A stretch of DNA of 64,000 nt from Nereocystis luetkeana (GCA_031213475.1 JARUPZ010000010.1:10525917-10589916), one strand, 5' to 3'. Positions 1 through 11,781 are shown, numbered from the stretch's first letter. The notes: a model not told the origin generated them from the sequence alone. Made by a program: numbers and translations.

Positions 1-345
1 CAATAGCCTACATCTGCGTACCGTCGTCTCAACGCTCTCAGAGTTTGTCCTGAGAAGGGCGCTAGCATAGGATAGAATGTGGTCTTCGCGCTTTCGTTTT
101 CGTCAGCCGATGCATCGGAGAAGAATCTTGTGGTGGACCTCCCGTAGCCTACCGTAATCAGTCTTGATCGAGCTCCGAGTAACGCAACCGTAGAGCAACG
201 TTTCGATCACCTCGGCTCTCAGCATCCGCACCTTCAGGCGTAGGCGCACGCCTGGGCGGTCATAGATTTCCATCTCATGCCGCCCGAAGCACGCCCATGC
301 CCTCCGGAGTCGACGCGTTACCTCGACACTTCTACACAGCAGCAA
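1..345 (-). mobile_element. LINE (non-LTR retrotransposon) 3' coding tail, copy in block A
   Basis: Read on the minus strand, this encodes the segment after the reverse-transcriptase palm of LINE proteins: RRLRRAWACFGRHEME, then LRAEVIETLLYGCVT, then REVHHKILLRCIG. This order is typical of non-LTR elements. Just after CIG there is a TGA where related elements usually have Trp; the frame then continues with QKRKREDHILSY. The same TGA is in the 45-kb copy, so it predates the duplication. Similarity fades upstream of about 345, where a short tandem repeat begins, so the copy is 5' truncated. The clade is not assigned. Confidence 0.75.
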
Positions 346-387
346 TATGTGCGGTCTGCGACACAGCAGCAGTATGTACGGTCTACA
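334..387. repeat. 27-bp unit tandem repeat, two copies
   Basis: Two adjacent 27-bp units start ACACAGCAGCA and end near ACGGTCT. The second begins at 361. They sit at the truncated edge of the LINE tail and are also present in block A' (about 45702-45755) with three base changes. Confidence 0.6.
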
Positions 388-521
388 GCGCAATTCTCGT
401 ACTTTGTACGAGTACAAGGTTTCAGCCGCTTACGCGTCCGTCCGCTCACGAAGCGATCCCAAGATTCATGACACACCAGTGATGAACGTGCTTGGTTTTG
501 ACTCGCTGTATATATGTACTG

Positions 522-993
522 CAGTGTTGGAGATCGAGATCGATTTGCCGTTTCTGAATCGCGATTTTCCCGATCTTCCAGAGATGGAGATCGCTTTTCG
601 TTTATTCCCAATTCTTTCGATCTTTCGCTCCTAGCCCGGAAAACGCCTTAACCATGGTACAGGAAATCCCCGTTTTTCTCACACCAGCGTCCAGAGCAGC
701 GCACCAGATAACAGACTGCGCGTAGTTGTAATTGAAAGGAAATACCCATTTTGGGACAAATTTCGTTGAAAAAGCATGGGAATATGTTCGGATGCACGGT
801 CTTACTGCTCGTCACCGACAACACGGCATACAGTACAAATCGGTCGAATTTTGCGAGGATAGAGAATCGAGATCGTGATAATCAAGATGGCCCCGTTTTG
901 CAAAGATCGCCCAAAAGATCGAGATCGCCTTTTTTTGGCCGATCTTTTCAATAAATCGTTCGCCATCAATTTCAGAGACGGTCTCCAACAGTG
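522..993. mobile_element. hAT-like non-autonomous TIR element
   Basis: The left end reads CAGTGTTGGAGATCG and the inverted right end CACTGTTGGAGACCG, the start expected of hAT TIRs. Flanking 8-mers ATGTACTG (514-521) and CCGTACTG (994-1001) agree at 6 of 8 positions, fitting an aged 8-bp target duplication. The interior is rich in GATCGAGATCG words, which occur in both orientations as subterminal repeats. No transposase is encoded, so it would move only in trans. Confidence 0.55.
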
Positions 994-1057
994 CCGTACT
1001 GAAATACTATTGCAGTACCAGGTATTCACTATTTTGAGACGGAAATCTAGCCGTCTT

Positions 1058-1893
1058 AGACCTATGCCAAAGGAAACGCAAAGTTCCCACGAAAATCTGG
1101 AATTCCAGAGATACCCGTCCAAAAACAAACATGTACAGCTAGCTTGCCATGAGCAGGATTCTTTAAACGGAAAGTTCCAAACTTTTGGAAAATCCCGAAA
1201 AAAACAATTTTGGGGCCGACTTTGGGCCAAGATCGGCTTCAGAAAAACTCGGGCGGATGTTTATTTCGAAGCGGCGAGATTCCGAGTCCTCGACTGACAT
1301 CGATCGACAAAACCAACCAATGGATCATGAATTCTGAACGGAGTGCGCTCGTTAGGGGCTCTGACCCACCCTAGGGTCACCGTGTTAACACCATGTCCGG
1401 TGAAATGTAGCGGGAACTGGCTAGGCATATGATAAAAAGGAAATGGCCGCTGGTGTGTACAAAACAGAAGACGAAAATGCTATATCCGTCTCGAATGGCA
1501 AAACATAGGGGGTTTTCATGTTTGGGAGGATACCGTAAGACGCCGCCGGCAAGCTCTCGCCTCAAAGAGCATGGATCCAACTGATATTTTCGAGTCCGTC
1601 ATCTATACTCGTTGGCCTCGCCCGACACCGAGCGGGTTGGCCGTGGACTGAGTTTATGTCGAGATCGAGCGTCTATCTTCGCACGAGCTGATTTTTATCG
1701 GCGTGTTGACAATTTGCAACGAAAACAAACAAATTGCGCCTCGTGCAGCCGTTCGAAAAAAGAAGGAGAAAAAAAACAAACCTGTTTGCCCTTTTTTCCC
1801 ACTGCGGCGGTACGAGGATTTTCTCAGCTGTTATTTGAAAGCCATTTTTTTATATAAAACGTTGTGACTTCTCGTTTCCATTGGCGTAGGTCT
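1058..1893 (+). mobile_element. Element E, an 836-bp TIR transposon of unknown superfamily
   Basis: The ends are inverted: AGACCTATGCCAAAGGAAAC at the left and, on the opposite strand, AGACCTACGCCAATGGAAAC at the right. Another copy lies in inverted orientation at 25157-25989, where it interrupts repeat R, showing that E moves as a unit with these ends. A reading frame on the minus strand here (motif CFAIRDGYSIFVFCFVHTSG) aligns with a 178-codon frame in the other copy (FAIRDGWRSFVFCFVQTSG), so some coding constraint is possible, but no transposase signature is visible. The target duplication could not be resolved. Confidence 0.75.
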
Positions 1894-2190
1894 AAACGCT
1901 GCTGTGGTGGTTTTTCAACGTCGCTGCTAGATTACGTGATAGTATATCAAAGAGGCATGCACCATCGCTCCAGGTTGCGCGGCGTCCGGTACGCGGTTTT
2001 ATAGTATGTAGTGTTGTGCTGTGGGGGCGATGAGAGGGGACGAGGCCAGGAGCCTCATGGTCGTGTTGCATCGTACGCAATGCTTGTCCACATCTCGCTA
2101 CTGTAGTCGCAGAGCGTGTGTGGTCCATGCAGGAGTATTTTTGTTGTTCCAATTTTCAGTGCAGATCTTTTGAATATATACCAATTGTAA

Positions 2191-2967
2191 GGCCGTTTCC
2201 TATGCGGTTCGATTTCTGAGCTTCAGATTTTGGCCCGATCACATTTTCAGATGTGAAGTTGGCAAATCGAAACAGCCTTCCTATGCGGAAAAATCAGATT
2301 TATTTTGTGTAGAGATTTGAGCAAACGTCGAGACCAACTGGTGTTTTTGAGTTTGGCGCCGCGAAGAGACGCACTGGGCGCGCTGCACTGCGCGTAGGAC
2401 CCAAGCGTCCAAGCCAAGGCTGACCATCTCTGATCTGGTGGCGAAGAGATATGGCGAGTGCGCTAGAGCCACCTGTCTTGGTATTTTGGGTTCCATGTTG
2501 TGACTGACTGCTGCTGCTGCTGTACAGCAGTGTACGTACAAGTACTCGTACGTATCCACGGAGAGGTGCGTGCCGAGTGCGCTTCTCTTGGTCTCTAGGC
2601 CCGAGCCCGCGCCAGGCGACTGACGTCTGGCCACGGAGGGTCGCGCCGCCCGCCGCCCGAGCGCCGGGCGCGAAGCGACGCCGCTATACAGCTGTGTCAC
2701 CTTCCAACTCATCGATCGTTCTGCGGCTGTTTGCTGCCATGGATAACATCTTGAATTTAGAGAGCATGCCATTTTTCGATTTGAAAATCGGATGACCCAG
2801 GTCGTAGGATTTTGGGCCAAAATCCGACAACTTGGGTCATCGGATTCTCAAATCGAAAAATTTCCGGTCAGATTTTGCATATTTCGACTGCATAAACAGG
2901 GTCATTCGTTTTTGAGATCGAAAAATACTAATCTGAAGCTCGAAATCGAACCGCATAGGAAACAGCC
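2191..2967. mobile_element. Element F, a 777-bp TIR element with nested ends
   Basis: The left end GGCCGTTTCCTATGCGG and the inverted right end GGCTGTTTCCTATGCGG continue matching for about 35 bp, through GGTTCGATTTC and GAGCTTCAGATT. An internal AATCGAAACAGCC followed at once by TTCCTATGCGG (about 2266-2290) looks like two element ends abutting, as if a short (~90 bp) relative were joined to or inserted at the left end. The centre carries an 89-bp near-perfect hairpin. No transposase is seen. Confidence 0.7.
2772..2860. repeat. 89-bp near-perfect inverted repeat (hairpin) inside element F
   Basis: Two arms of about 44 bp, 2772-2815 and 2817-2860, are reverse complements with only a few mismatches. 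The left arm runs from TTTTTCGATTTG to GGATTTTGG. The duplicate at about 48143-48231 keeps the structure. If transcribed it would fold into a long stem. Confidence 0.85.
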
Positions 2968-3235
2968 TAGGGCAAAACAACAATGGCCGTGACCGCCGTC
3001 GCGAGCTACGTCGATAATCGCGGACTTTTTTTTTTGTTTTTGGAAAAATGCAACATTTTCGACCAAAATCCCCCCTAAAATCCCGCAAATACCCCGAAAT
3101 ACCCCGAAGTGAGCACTAATGACACCCTCACACACAGCTGATCACATATCAAGCCGTATAATACTGCTGCGCAGCGCAATGGCAACCGGCAGCTAATTGT
3201 ACGTATGTGCGTTGAACATACGATACGATACTTGC

Positions 3236-6200
3236 ATACAAGGTTCCGCTTCGGGATGTGGGTAACTTGAAGTCCCGGGGGCGTCGCAAGGCGGAAAGGG
3301 AGTCACAGGTATTACCCGTAGAGCTGCTATTGGCGGGATCGGGAGCAATCGGTTAGCGTATTGGTCGAAGGAAAGAGTGATAGTAGTCGGCAGGAACTGA
3401 GTACTACTCTTTCTGTGGTGGATACCGCACTACTACAGTACATGTACGCGGTACCATGGGTTGACTACTATACCGTCACTCCCTATACACCACTACCCCT
3501 ACTATATGTGGTACAGGTAGGGGCAGCATGCACTCTGCAAAATACTACCTGGTACACTACTTCTACTGCTACGACTACTACCTATACTACAAAGTACTGC
3601 TGCGGACCAAACGCCCATACAATGTACAGACAACCTCGTGGTGAGCAGAGAGGTCAAATGACCACGCGGTACTATGGGTTGGGGCATGGCTGCTATAATG
3701 TTACTATACTTCACCACCAGTAATACGTACAGTAGATGCAGTGCAGGTAGAAACAGCATGAGTGAATACTACACTACAATACCTGCTGCTACTACTGCTC
3801 CTGTCATACTAAAACTTACATACAACGGCGACGTAGCACGAAAGTCGTACCATGAGTAGGGGGCATGACCACTATACTGTTACTCTTGATGTACATCACT
3901 ACTACTACTTCGCATACTTCTTCTTAGATGTTCTGTAGTAAAGGTAGAAGCAGCATGCACGCTACAAATTACCTGGTACTAGACCACTACGACTACTATT
4001 AATAACGATTTTGTAAATGTACAGGCTACGTATTAGATACGGTTGAGGGCATCTACTGCTATTGGCCAGGTAGAAGCATGCAGAGCTAGACGGACCGAGG
4101 GAGCCAGTTTTGTGGTCACGTATGTACGTGTTCGGTGTGAGGTGTGTGGTGTACGTCAAAGGGCTAGGTGAAACATGTGTGACGCTCGACAGACGTGTAT
4201 CGTTGCTGGTGCTGTATCTGCTGCTGCTGAGGTTGATCAAATACGGGCGATTTCAAAATGATTGAAATTTTCAACGCAGAGAAAATTCAGCAGAGAAAAT
4301 TATCGTGCTCGTGCGGGATTGATTATTGTTGACTGCTCGCCACGACTCGCGAGCTCACGGGTGGGTTTCCAAGCCTATTGCACCGAAAAAACAAATACAC
4401 GAGACCACGATCACTCGATTGCTCGACCTGGAGAACACTGCACACACATACTATATGAATACTGCTGTTGTACAGCTGCTGCTATTGTAGTGAACTCCGT
4501 GGCTGCGCATTGCGTTTGAAATACGTACGGAGGACGTGTGAGTTCGGACGAATCGTCGTCCTGCCCCTACGCAGCTTCCAACTAATTGCACCTTTATCGA
4601 GATTATATATGTGGTCGTTCCTACTTCCTTGGTTGACAGGAATCACGGCCCACACACGCACACACACAAAATGCGCTAGCCGTGGCCGTTACAAAAGAGA
4701 GTGCTTGATGAACGACTGCTGCTGTGCCGTGGCTGCCTCTGTAGAGAGCTCGAGGGACGGTGGGATCAGACATGATACAGCAGCAGACAGCAACAGACAA
4801 AAATATTTGAAATGATGGGGTCTCCATTGTCCTGCTTGGCTCTAGCAGGTCGGAATTATTCCCAGTAGTTATTTGCCAGAACTCGCGACTTCGGAGGCCC
4901 AGAGCACGCGCCACGGACCTCGCCCGGGGCTCGCATTTGCACCGTGGTGTGCACGCGGGCTCCCTGTGTGCCACGCAGCCTAGAGTGCGAGAGAAGACCC
5001 GCGGCCGAACGAGAAAAGTAAAGCATTCCGGAAAAAAAGTCAATTTGATACTAAGTAATATACCAATTACTTCATAATTTTTTACCTGCGTGTCAAAAAC
5101 AGCGTCAACAGTACAGAAAGGCCAACCGAAAACAGCACTACGTAATATTAATAGTAGTAGGAAGCAGCTCCTCTGTATTTGTTGACGTACAGGTATACAT
5201 ACAGTTGGGGCACGATGAAAAAGTTATCTGCATCTATTTGTCATGAAAAAAATCTAATGAATGTCAAATAAGTACTCACGGCAACAGCACAGCCGACTCG
5301 TGGCAATACCCAGTAAAAATCTACTCGTACAGTAGCCTCTTCACGTCAATAGGTAGCAACATGTTTACACACGATTGAGGGCATCATGAAAAAAATATCT
5401 GCACCTGTCTTGAAATGTTTCTCTCTACGTTTAAATGACTGACTCCCAAAAGCAGTATAATATGCTCATGGTTAGAGCAATAGAATCGTGGCAACGGCAG
5501 CACAGTACTACCTACTACCAATGCTACTACTACTATTGCTACTATGCTAGATGCACACCGAAACTGGGTGGGTAGAGGCAGACGGGCGGCAGAATGAGCC
5601 TGGCTCTGTCGCTCTTGCCCGGTTCAATTACCTGCTGCTGAGAGCGTGCGGCTGATACCTGCGTATAAAATAGACAACTGCTACCAATTTCCCCCAGCTA
5701 ACCAGTTTGTGGTGGCGTACGTGCTCGGTGTGAGGTGTGTAATGTACGTCAAAGGGGCTAGGATATATGACGCTCAACAGACGTTTACTGCTGCTGCTGT
5801 ATATACTGCTGCTGCCGCTGAGGTTGATAAAAAACCAAACTGGACAAGCGGGAAATTTCACAGTTTGTTGATATTTTCAACCCAGAGAAAAAGCAGCGGA
5901 GAAAATTCTTCGATGCTGAAAGTGCACGCAGCACACAGCTCGTCATATCATACGGCAATTTTAGTACAAATAGAATATCCAGCCAGGCAGTCGGGCGGTG
6001 TGGGCCATGCCCGGTCCCATACACCAAGGCAGTACAGCGAGACGGCAAGAAGTATGGTCCTGGCTCTGTGGTTCTTGCCCGTTGCGATTACCTGCTGCTG
6101 AGGGTATGCGACTGGCTGTAGGTATAACACCAATACCGGGTACCAAAGTCTCCCAGATAGGCGGACCGTTGTGGTCACGAACGTGCTCGGTGTTAGGCGT

Positions 6201-6580
6201 CAAAGGGCTTGGTGCAGCAGATACGACAGCAGACTGACAGATGCGTACTGCAGTTGCTGCTGTATGTCTGCTGTGCTGCTACTTCAGCTGAGGTTGAGAA
6301 CATATGTACAGCAGAGGGAAGGTTGAGGTTGGCGGGCTATTGACGAAAACAAAACAAAATGTAGGAGTTTCCGTGTCACCTACTCGGCTCGGCGAGGCGG
6401 AAAGCAATCCCTTGTTTTTTAGAGCCATCTCAGCGACGTTCAATACCCCGAGCACCGCCACGGTGCTCGGCTGGGATCCAGACATGCGTGGTAATGTACC
6501 CACGGCCCCCTTGCTTGCCCCGCAGCCGAAAGTGCGAGAAATAACCATCGGCCGCCGGAGAGCAGCACGCCTAAAAAACA
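3236..6580 (+). repeat. Compound dispersed repeat R, copy 1
   Basis: A diverged direct copy occurs at 24146-27870 and a near-identical one at 48605-51519. Shared blocks in order are a GC-rich start (TCCCGGGGGCGTCGCAAGGC), TAC/CTA-rich tracts with ACCATGGGTTG, a tract with AAAGGGCTAGGTGAAACAT and CTGCTGCTGAGGTTGA, and a 3' block with CCTACTCGGCTCGGCGAGG. The ~460-bp module containing CTGGCTCTGTGG and CTTGCCCG is repeated in tandem inside it (about 5595-6055 and 6056-6300). The 3' block (6370-6575) holds a GAGCACCG/CGGTGCTC palindrome. No LTR, TIR or poly(A) end was found, so the class is unknown. Confidence 0.7.
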
Positions 6581-7592
6581 ATGTATCTTATACATATACA
6601 GATACTATTACATGTGGCTGATATATCAGTCATGGTGTATGCCAGGGGCGAACCTCACTCAAGCATCACGTACTATTTTAGTATGTAGTGTGTCCTATTT
6701 ACGTACTATTTTTAGTATGTAGATTCCTCTGGGTCCACATCATGTGGCGGCAAAATCAAATTACGAAGATCTCACGAAATATCGATAATATCCCCCCCCC
6801 AAAAGCCCGCGCCTCAGGGATAGATGAAAGGAATCGTTTGCCGCACTCTTTTTCAAAATCATATGACTGGTTATCCCGAATAAAACGATTAAAGTCGACT
6901 TTCCAGATCCAATATTTTTTTTAATAGTTTAATCAAATTTGACGTTTTCAAAAAACTAAAACACCGCGTTAAGAAAATGTTAAGAATTGTCCAAATCCGT
7001 TGAGATTTTAGAGATCACGAACGTGCATCGATCCCAAAAAACGCAACAAGTTTTTTTTTCCGGTTTATCTAGGATAAAAGGCTCAGAGAAGAAAAACGAA
7101 TACAAAATCTCCGTGGAGACCTACGCCTAGAGACGGGGCGTTTGCCGGTGTCTTTGGATTTCGGAACAGCTGCCTCCACCCCGAGTAAATTGCTCCAGTT
7201 CTCATACTCAGACCATCTCCCTGACGGGAGTTTGAGGGACCACTTCGGTCAAAATAATACGTACTTGAGTCCTTTGGGGAAAATGTTCGTTGTCTGTTTA
7301 GAGCAGCAATACTATTTATGGTACATTAACGCCGTACTCAGACCATCTCTCAACCAAGGTACAGGGTTTTCGTTTATGGCCTTTATAAACAGGACGTGTT
7401 GGGGTCCTTCGATTTGCAGGGGGGGGCAGACGTTGGTATGTTTGCATCACCAAACGCATTTACTCAGCAGCAAGAGTTATGATCATTCCGGAGCTCCTGT
7501 TTGGTGTTTTCATCTTGCCGTGGCCGTGTACGGGTAGGACGCTACGGGCGGTCGAACTAGAGGCCCAGGTAGATTATCTCACCACAGTAGCG
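6581..7592. other. Gene-free tract, A+T-rich
   Basis: I see no gene. The part 6680-7080 is A+T-rich with homopolymer runs that differ in length between the duplicate blocks. A short direct repeat, CTCAGACCATCTC, occurs at about 7208 and 7337. Confidence 0.6.
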
Positions 7593-7703
7593 CTATTACG
7601 GGGGACCATAGTTAATAGGACCTATGTTATACATAAAAACCTATATATTTCACCATTTTTACTAACAATATTTGGTCCTATTAACTATGGTCCCCCGTAA
7701 TAG
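7593..7703 (+). mobile_element. MITE family M1, 111 bp (TA-target, Tc1/mariner-like)
   Basis: Perfect inverted ends CTATTACGGGGGACCATAG, continuing to TTAATAGGACC, enclose an A+T-rich core. Taking CGGGGG as the first base of the TIR, the element is 99 bp flanked by TA on both sides, fitting Tc1/mariner-type insertion. Copies of the same length are at 24299-24409 (inverted), 26626-26736 and 52532-52642. There is no coding capacity. Confidence 0.9.
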
Positions 7704-8877
7704 TCGTTTTCGTCGATCTCCTAATTAAAACAATATCAGCAGCCTGGGAAACTTCCATTTTTCAGGCTCGTTCATGTATATGGATAGCAGAGGTATGGGG
7801 AGTCGGTTTTTGGTAAGAGACCCTCTATGTACATGATGCAAAAGGCGTTGGATTAGTCCGGCGCCTGACACACTACAAAAATATGTACATGACCTAAGCT
7901 CTCTAAAGCTGCCAAGAGGGGATTAGTATGAGCATTAGAATTGGAAAAAAAAATGTTTTCGGTAGGGAGTCATGAAAGGTCCAAAATTTGCCAGAAATAG
8001 TTTTGCAACTGGAAAAAAAACGGCTTGTTTTTTTTCAAAAGCCTGCTGTGCTTTAAATTTGTTTGCCCGAAGGCGCCCCAGAGCGGTGGGTGATGGGGCA
8101 ATCTTCTTGTGTGTCCGGCGCCAGACTTATCCGACGACTTTTCCATCACGAAAAATGCCTCGGACTAAAACACAACTCCCGATACCTCTGCTACCCATAG
8201 ACGAGTTTGAAGAAATGAAGTTTCTCAGGCTGTAGCTGATGTATACTGTTTTAATGATTTGACTCAGGTTTTCGCCGACAACGCCGAGCTTTACTAGTAG
8301 TAGGCGAACCTGCTTGGGCCTTTAGTTCCACCGTCCGTCCGCAGCATCCTACTCCGCCACAGCAGAAAGTAGGTTTGGGGTGCTACCCGTTCGTCTACTG
8401 CCCGAAATACCCGACGGGTTTACCCGGACGGGCACTACCCGTCACCTAGTCCGAGTCCGACCCAAACCCCGCCGGGTACTTTGGGCCGGGTAACCGGGTA
8501 CCCAGTTAGCAACGCGTCCCCGGGCTGAGTATCCCTGACAATCGCCCCAGAAACCCTCGAAACACGCAAGCGATCTAGCAGGACTACACTCTCACAAGCA
8601 CTCGTACTAGCTTTGGAGTTACAGTGCGTGCGTCAAGATGATGAGCTCGAAGGAATCGGCCAGTAGCAGCAGGAGGGAAGCAGCTACAGCAGTACCTCTG
8701 CGGAGATTTTGTTTCGTTTACTCTGTATCCACGTGTACTACAGCAGTACTTAATACTGGTATAATACGTACCTGATATACGCGTACAGTTGTTTTATTGC
8801 TCGGTTTATAAGGAGAGGACTGGCATGTCATCGTATTAAACACGAGAGGCGCAACATACACACGAAAGCAATCCAGA
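7704..8877. other. Gene-free tract with an ACCCG/CGGGT cluster
   Basis: I see no gene. Positions 8380-8505 are packed with ACCCG and CGGGT in both orientations (CCCGACGGGTTTACCCGG, GGGTAACCGGGTACCC). Comparable clusters recur at 10296-10325 and 16209-16231. Such subterminal arrays occur in some TIR transposons, but no ends were found here. Confidence 0.5.
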
Positions 8878-9208
8878 TTTTTTTTTTGTTTTTTTCCATC
8901 GTCTTTGTCATCTTCCCCGTTCTGGCTCCTGCTCCCTCCTAGTCGTAACTCAGATTCGGGTCACTAAGTAAGTAGGCTCTCCCCCCCTTTCCCCACTACG
9001 GTATTGTACGTGCTTTTCATTTTTGAGAGTTCAGCACCTTCTTCTCTCGTCGACTCCCGTCGAACTGTGCCTATGTACCCACGCTGAAATAGGCGCTCTC
9101 GATAAGTTGGTGTCATTAGATAATATATAACGACACACGGAGACTCGAACCGTCGATCTCAACCTTAGGAGTATTCGAGGTCAATCATTAGACCGCCGGG
9201 GCGACCGG
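8878..9208 (-). mobile_element. Candidate tRNA-derived SINE
   Basis: On the minus strand, 9208-9130 reads like a degenerate tRNA: a D-arm-like GCCCCGGCGGTCTAATGA and a B box GGTTCGAGTCT (consensus GGTTCGANTCC). The ends do not form an acceptor stem, so this is not a working tRNA. A body follows (9070-8930), then an A-rich tail of about 20 bp (8899-8879 as T's on the plus strand). The body recurs without the head at 39340-39470. Head, body and A-tail in that order fit a SINE. Target duplications were not found. Confidence 0.45.
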
Positions 9209-10125
9209 CTATTCATATTAAAAGAGACACACAAGAGGAAGAGGAAGGAAGAAAGAAGGAGGCGTGCCCCCCCCGGAGCAGATACGATCGACAGTAGACA
9301 ACACTAATGGAACAAAAGAACCAATACAACGACACAAGCAGAAAGGACCACCAAGAGCAGGTGCGCCAACCATCAAGGCAAACAATCATGACATCTTCCA
9401 TTTTGATAACGATAGGAATAAGAACGAAAGGACAGGAGGACAGAAAAATCAAAGCGCAACAAAAGCACCTTCGAGGCAGCCGCAGCTGTTTATGGCACGA
9501 GTAGCAGAGACAAGTTCTACCCACTAATCGGCCTGGTACCTGGCTGACCTGTCTGCCGTCTCCTTCCTGCTTTCGTCAACCGCGGTTTCCCTGTGGCCGT
9601 TGCCTCCCCTCTCCCCATCCCCTTGGATGCTCCCCACATAACGGATGCGAACGTCACTTGATTGGGTAGCCGCGCCTCGTTTTGCCGCGCCACGGCCCCT
9701 GCAAAGAAGAGCCGTCGTTACAATGCTTAATCCGACTTGTCATCTTCGGGTCTCGGTCGCGTAATTTTTTGTTTTGCTCCGTGCGGGGCCATATGGTTGT
9801 ACACACTACTGTACCAGTATACGCATGCTGAACAATAGAAATAAAAAAACTTGCAACCAATGACAAATCACCACCACGCGTCGCAGACAGGATGGCGGGG
9901 AGCGAGGCGGGGCGTTGCCCCACCCCGTACCCCATTCGCTGACAGCTCCGTGTGCGTGCCAAGCATTGCCTCTCCGACTCCGTGAATTATTGACAGGATG
10001 GATTTTTACAGCGTTTACAGCAACCAGACCAGAGTGGATCAGCCTGCCCTGCCGTTCATGCCGCCACATGCAGACAGCGCTTATGCAGAAGAACGAGTAT
10101 TAGTATATAGCGGCAGCAGTAATGG

Positions 10126-10165
10126 TTTTAGTAGTAGTAGTAGTAGTAGTAACGTAGTAGTAGTC
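10126..10165. repeat. (GTA)n microsatellite
   Basis: It has eight or more GTA/TAG units with one interruption and the same length in block A' (55065-55104). Confidence 0.8.
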
Positions 10166-10295
10166 TTAGGAGTCTTCTAGAGGTGTTCTCCTCCGAGCAC
10201 TCGCGGCCATCGAGTACTCGCCAAAGCTGGGGGGGAACCGGTGTACTCGCGAACGTTTGCGGCTATTGTTGGAGCGTAGCCGAATACCCGCAGTT

Positions 10296-10325
10296 CCGAC
10301 TACCCGGGTACCCGGGTACCCGGGA
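10296..10325. repeat. Stacked GGGTACCC palindromes
   Basis: ACCCGGGTACCCGGGTACCC is a self-complementary array of KpnI-like and SmaI-like palindromes. It is embedded in a tract with repeated GAGTACTCG and GCACTCGCGG words (10190-10260). Confidence 0.7.
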
Positions 10326-11749
10326 CCGTATTTGACCTTGTTCAGTTCTTAACGTGGCATTGAACAGAGAGTAATTGGTAACGCTGCGGGGGCAACCTTT
10401 GACGGGAAACGTGCGACAATGATCTACATGTATATTCCATAAACAGACCACGAGGTACTACGTACTGTACCCCATATTGACTTTTTTTCTGTTGTGTTTT
10501 TTTTTCCCGAGAAGAATTTTTCTACTCCAGAGTTGTTGGAGCCTGTGCTGTGACCGCGGACTGAATTTTTGGCGACCAGTTGATATGATAACAATCAACA
10601 CCAGCATATCAACTGTACATACCTGGTATGTGTTATCGTGTGTTCAAAGCAGACGGATCAGGCATGATCGATGCTTAGAATAAGGTAGAGAGCGAATTCG
10701 ATGCGCTACGCGCGTCGCGTGCAATGCTCTGTCGCTTGGCCAAGTCTCTCAATCCGACCGTGATTCGAGTAAAAGCAACAGTCCTCCTGTTGGTTGGCAC
10801 GTTTTCATTCGATTGTATTGAGCCGCTGAGTATATGCACGATTGACTACCATGACCACCGATGTTTGTCATGGCGGTGGCGGTGCTGTGTGTTCGTTTAG
10901 GGTGGGTACCTGTATCTCTCGATCGCCACTGGGGTCCTGAGCAACCGCTGATTTTTCCTGGTGATTTAGCCTCATTTTTCTGTGACAGGACCACTTTACG
11001 GTCCTCTCCACTCCATTAGTGTGTATATTACTATCACTATTCGTAATGACCTACCACCCTGCCGCCATTTGTGTAACCTGATTTTCAGACGTACTCAAAC
11101 TCAGATTTAGGGTACTTTCTGACCCACTACGGAAGTGCTCTCTTAAAGACTACGATGCAAGATGACGTCGCATGCAGTACCGCGAGAACATGGGAAGAGC
11201 TCTTACTTGCACTATTTAATATCGTCCACGCTGCTGTTGGTGACTGCTGCATGACCGGCATGGGCACGGACGACGCGGTGGACCACTACAGTAGTAGTTT
11301 AGTAGCGACCTCAACCGATAGAGCTGAATACAAGGATGGAGATGTAGGAAAGCACAGCGGTGACCGCAATCCGGCAAATGGATCGTATGCTTTAGTTTAT
11401 CGCCAGGAGCCGGGCGCAATAAGACGAACCGAGGGCACCGTGGCAACATGTAGGCAGCGCAGGCGTTTGACCTATGGGACACTCTTGGGAGATATATCAT
11501 GGCCCGTACGTACTTAGTCATGTATATACAATAGCGAGACATACTGACAGCCTTGTTGTGATCAATCAACATGCGGCCTACCTTTACGGGTATTCGACGC
11601 CCTCCGCTATTGCCCCGCTGCGCCCCCTGCGCCCGCTGCACACACCGTCGGTCGTACCGCGCCGCAAAGGGGGAGCTCGACACGGAAGGGGAAGGCAATA
11701 CTTCTGCCAAGACGGTGGTGGCCCGAGTGAAAGGTGTGTTTTTCTTAAG

Positions 11750-11781
11750 AGAGAGAGGGAAAGAGAGAGAGAGAGAGAGGC
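11750..11781. repeat. (AG)n microsatellite
   Basis: This is a nearly pure GA run ending at the CGATCGTCG boundary, unchanged in block A'. Confidence 0.8.

Noticed and set aside
3236-6580. LTR retrotransposon as identity of repeat R
   Set aside because: No terminal direct repeats, primer-binding site or polyprotein motif is seen.
9130-9208. Working tRNA gene on the minus strand
   Set aside because: The B box is good but the acceptor and anticodon stems do not pair, so it is treated as a tRNA-derived SINE head.
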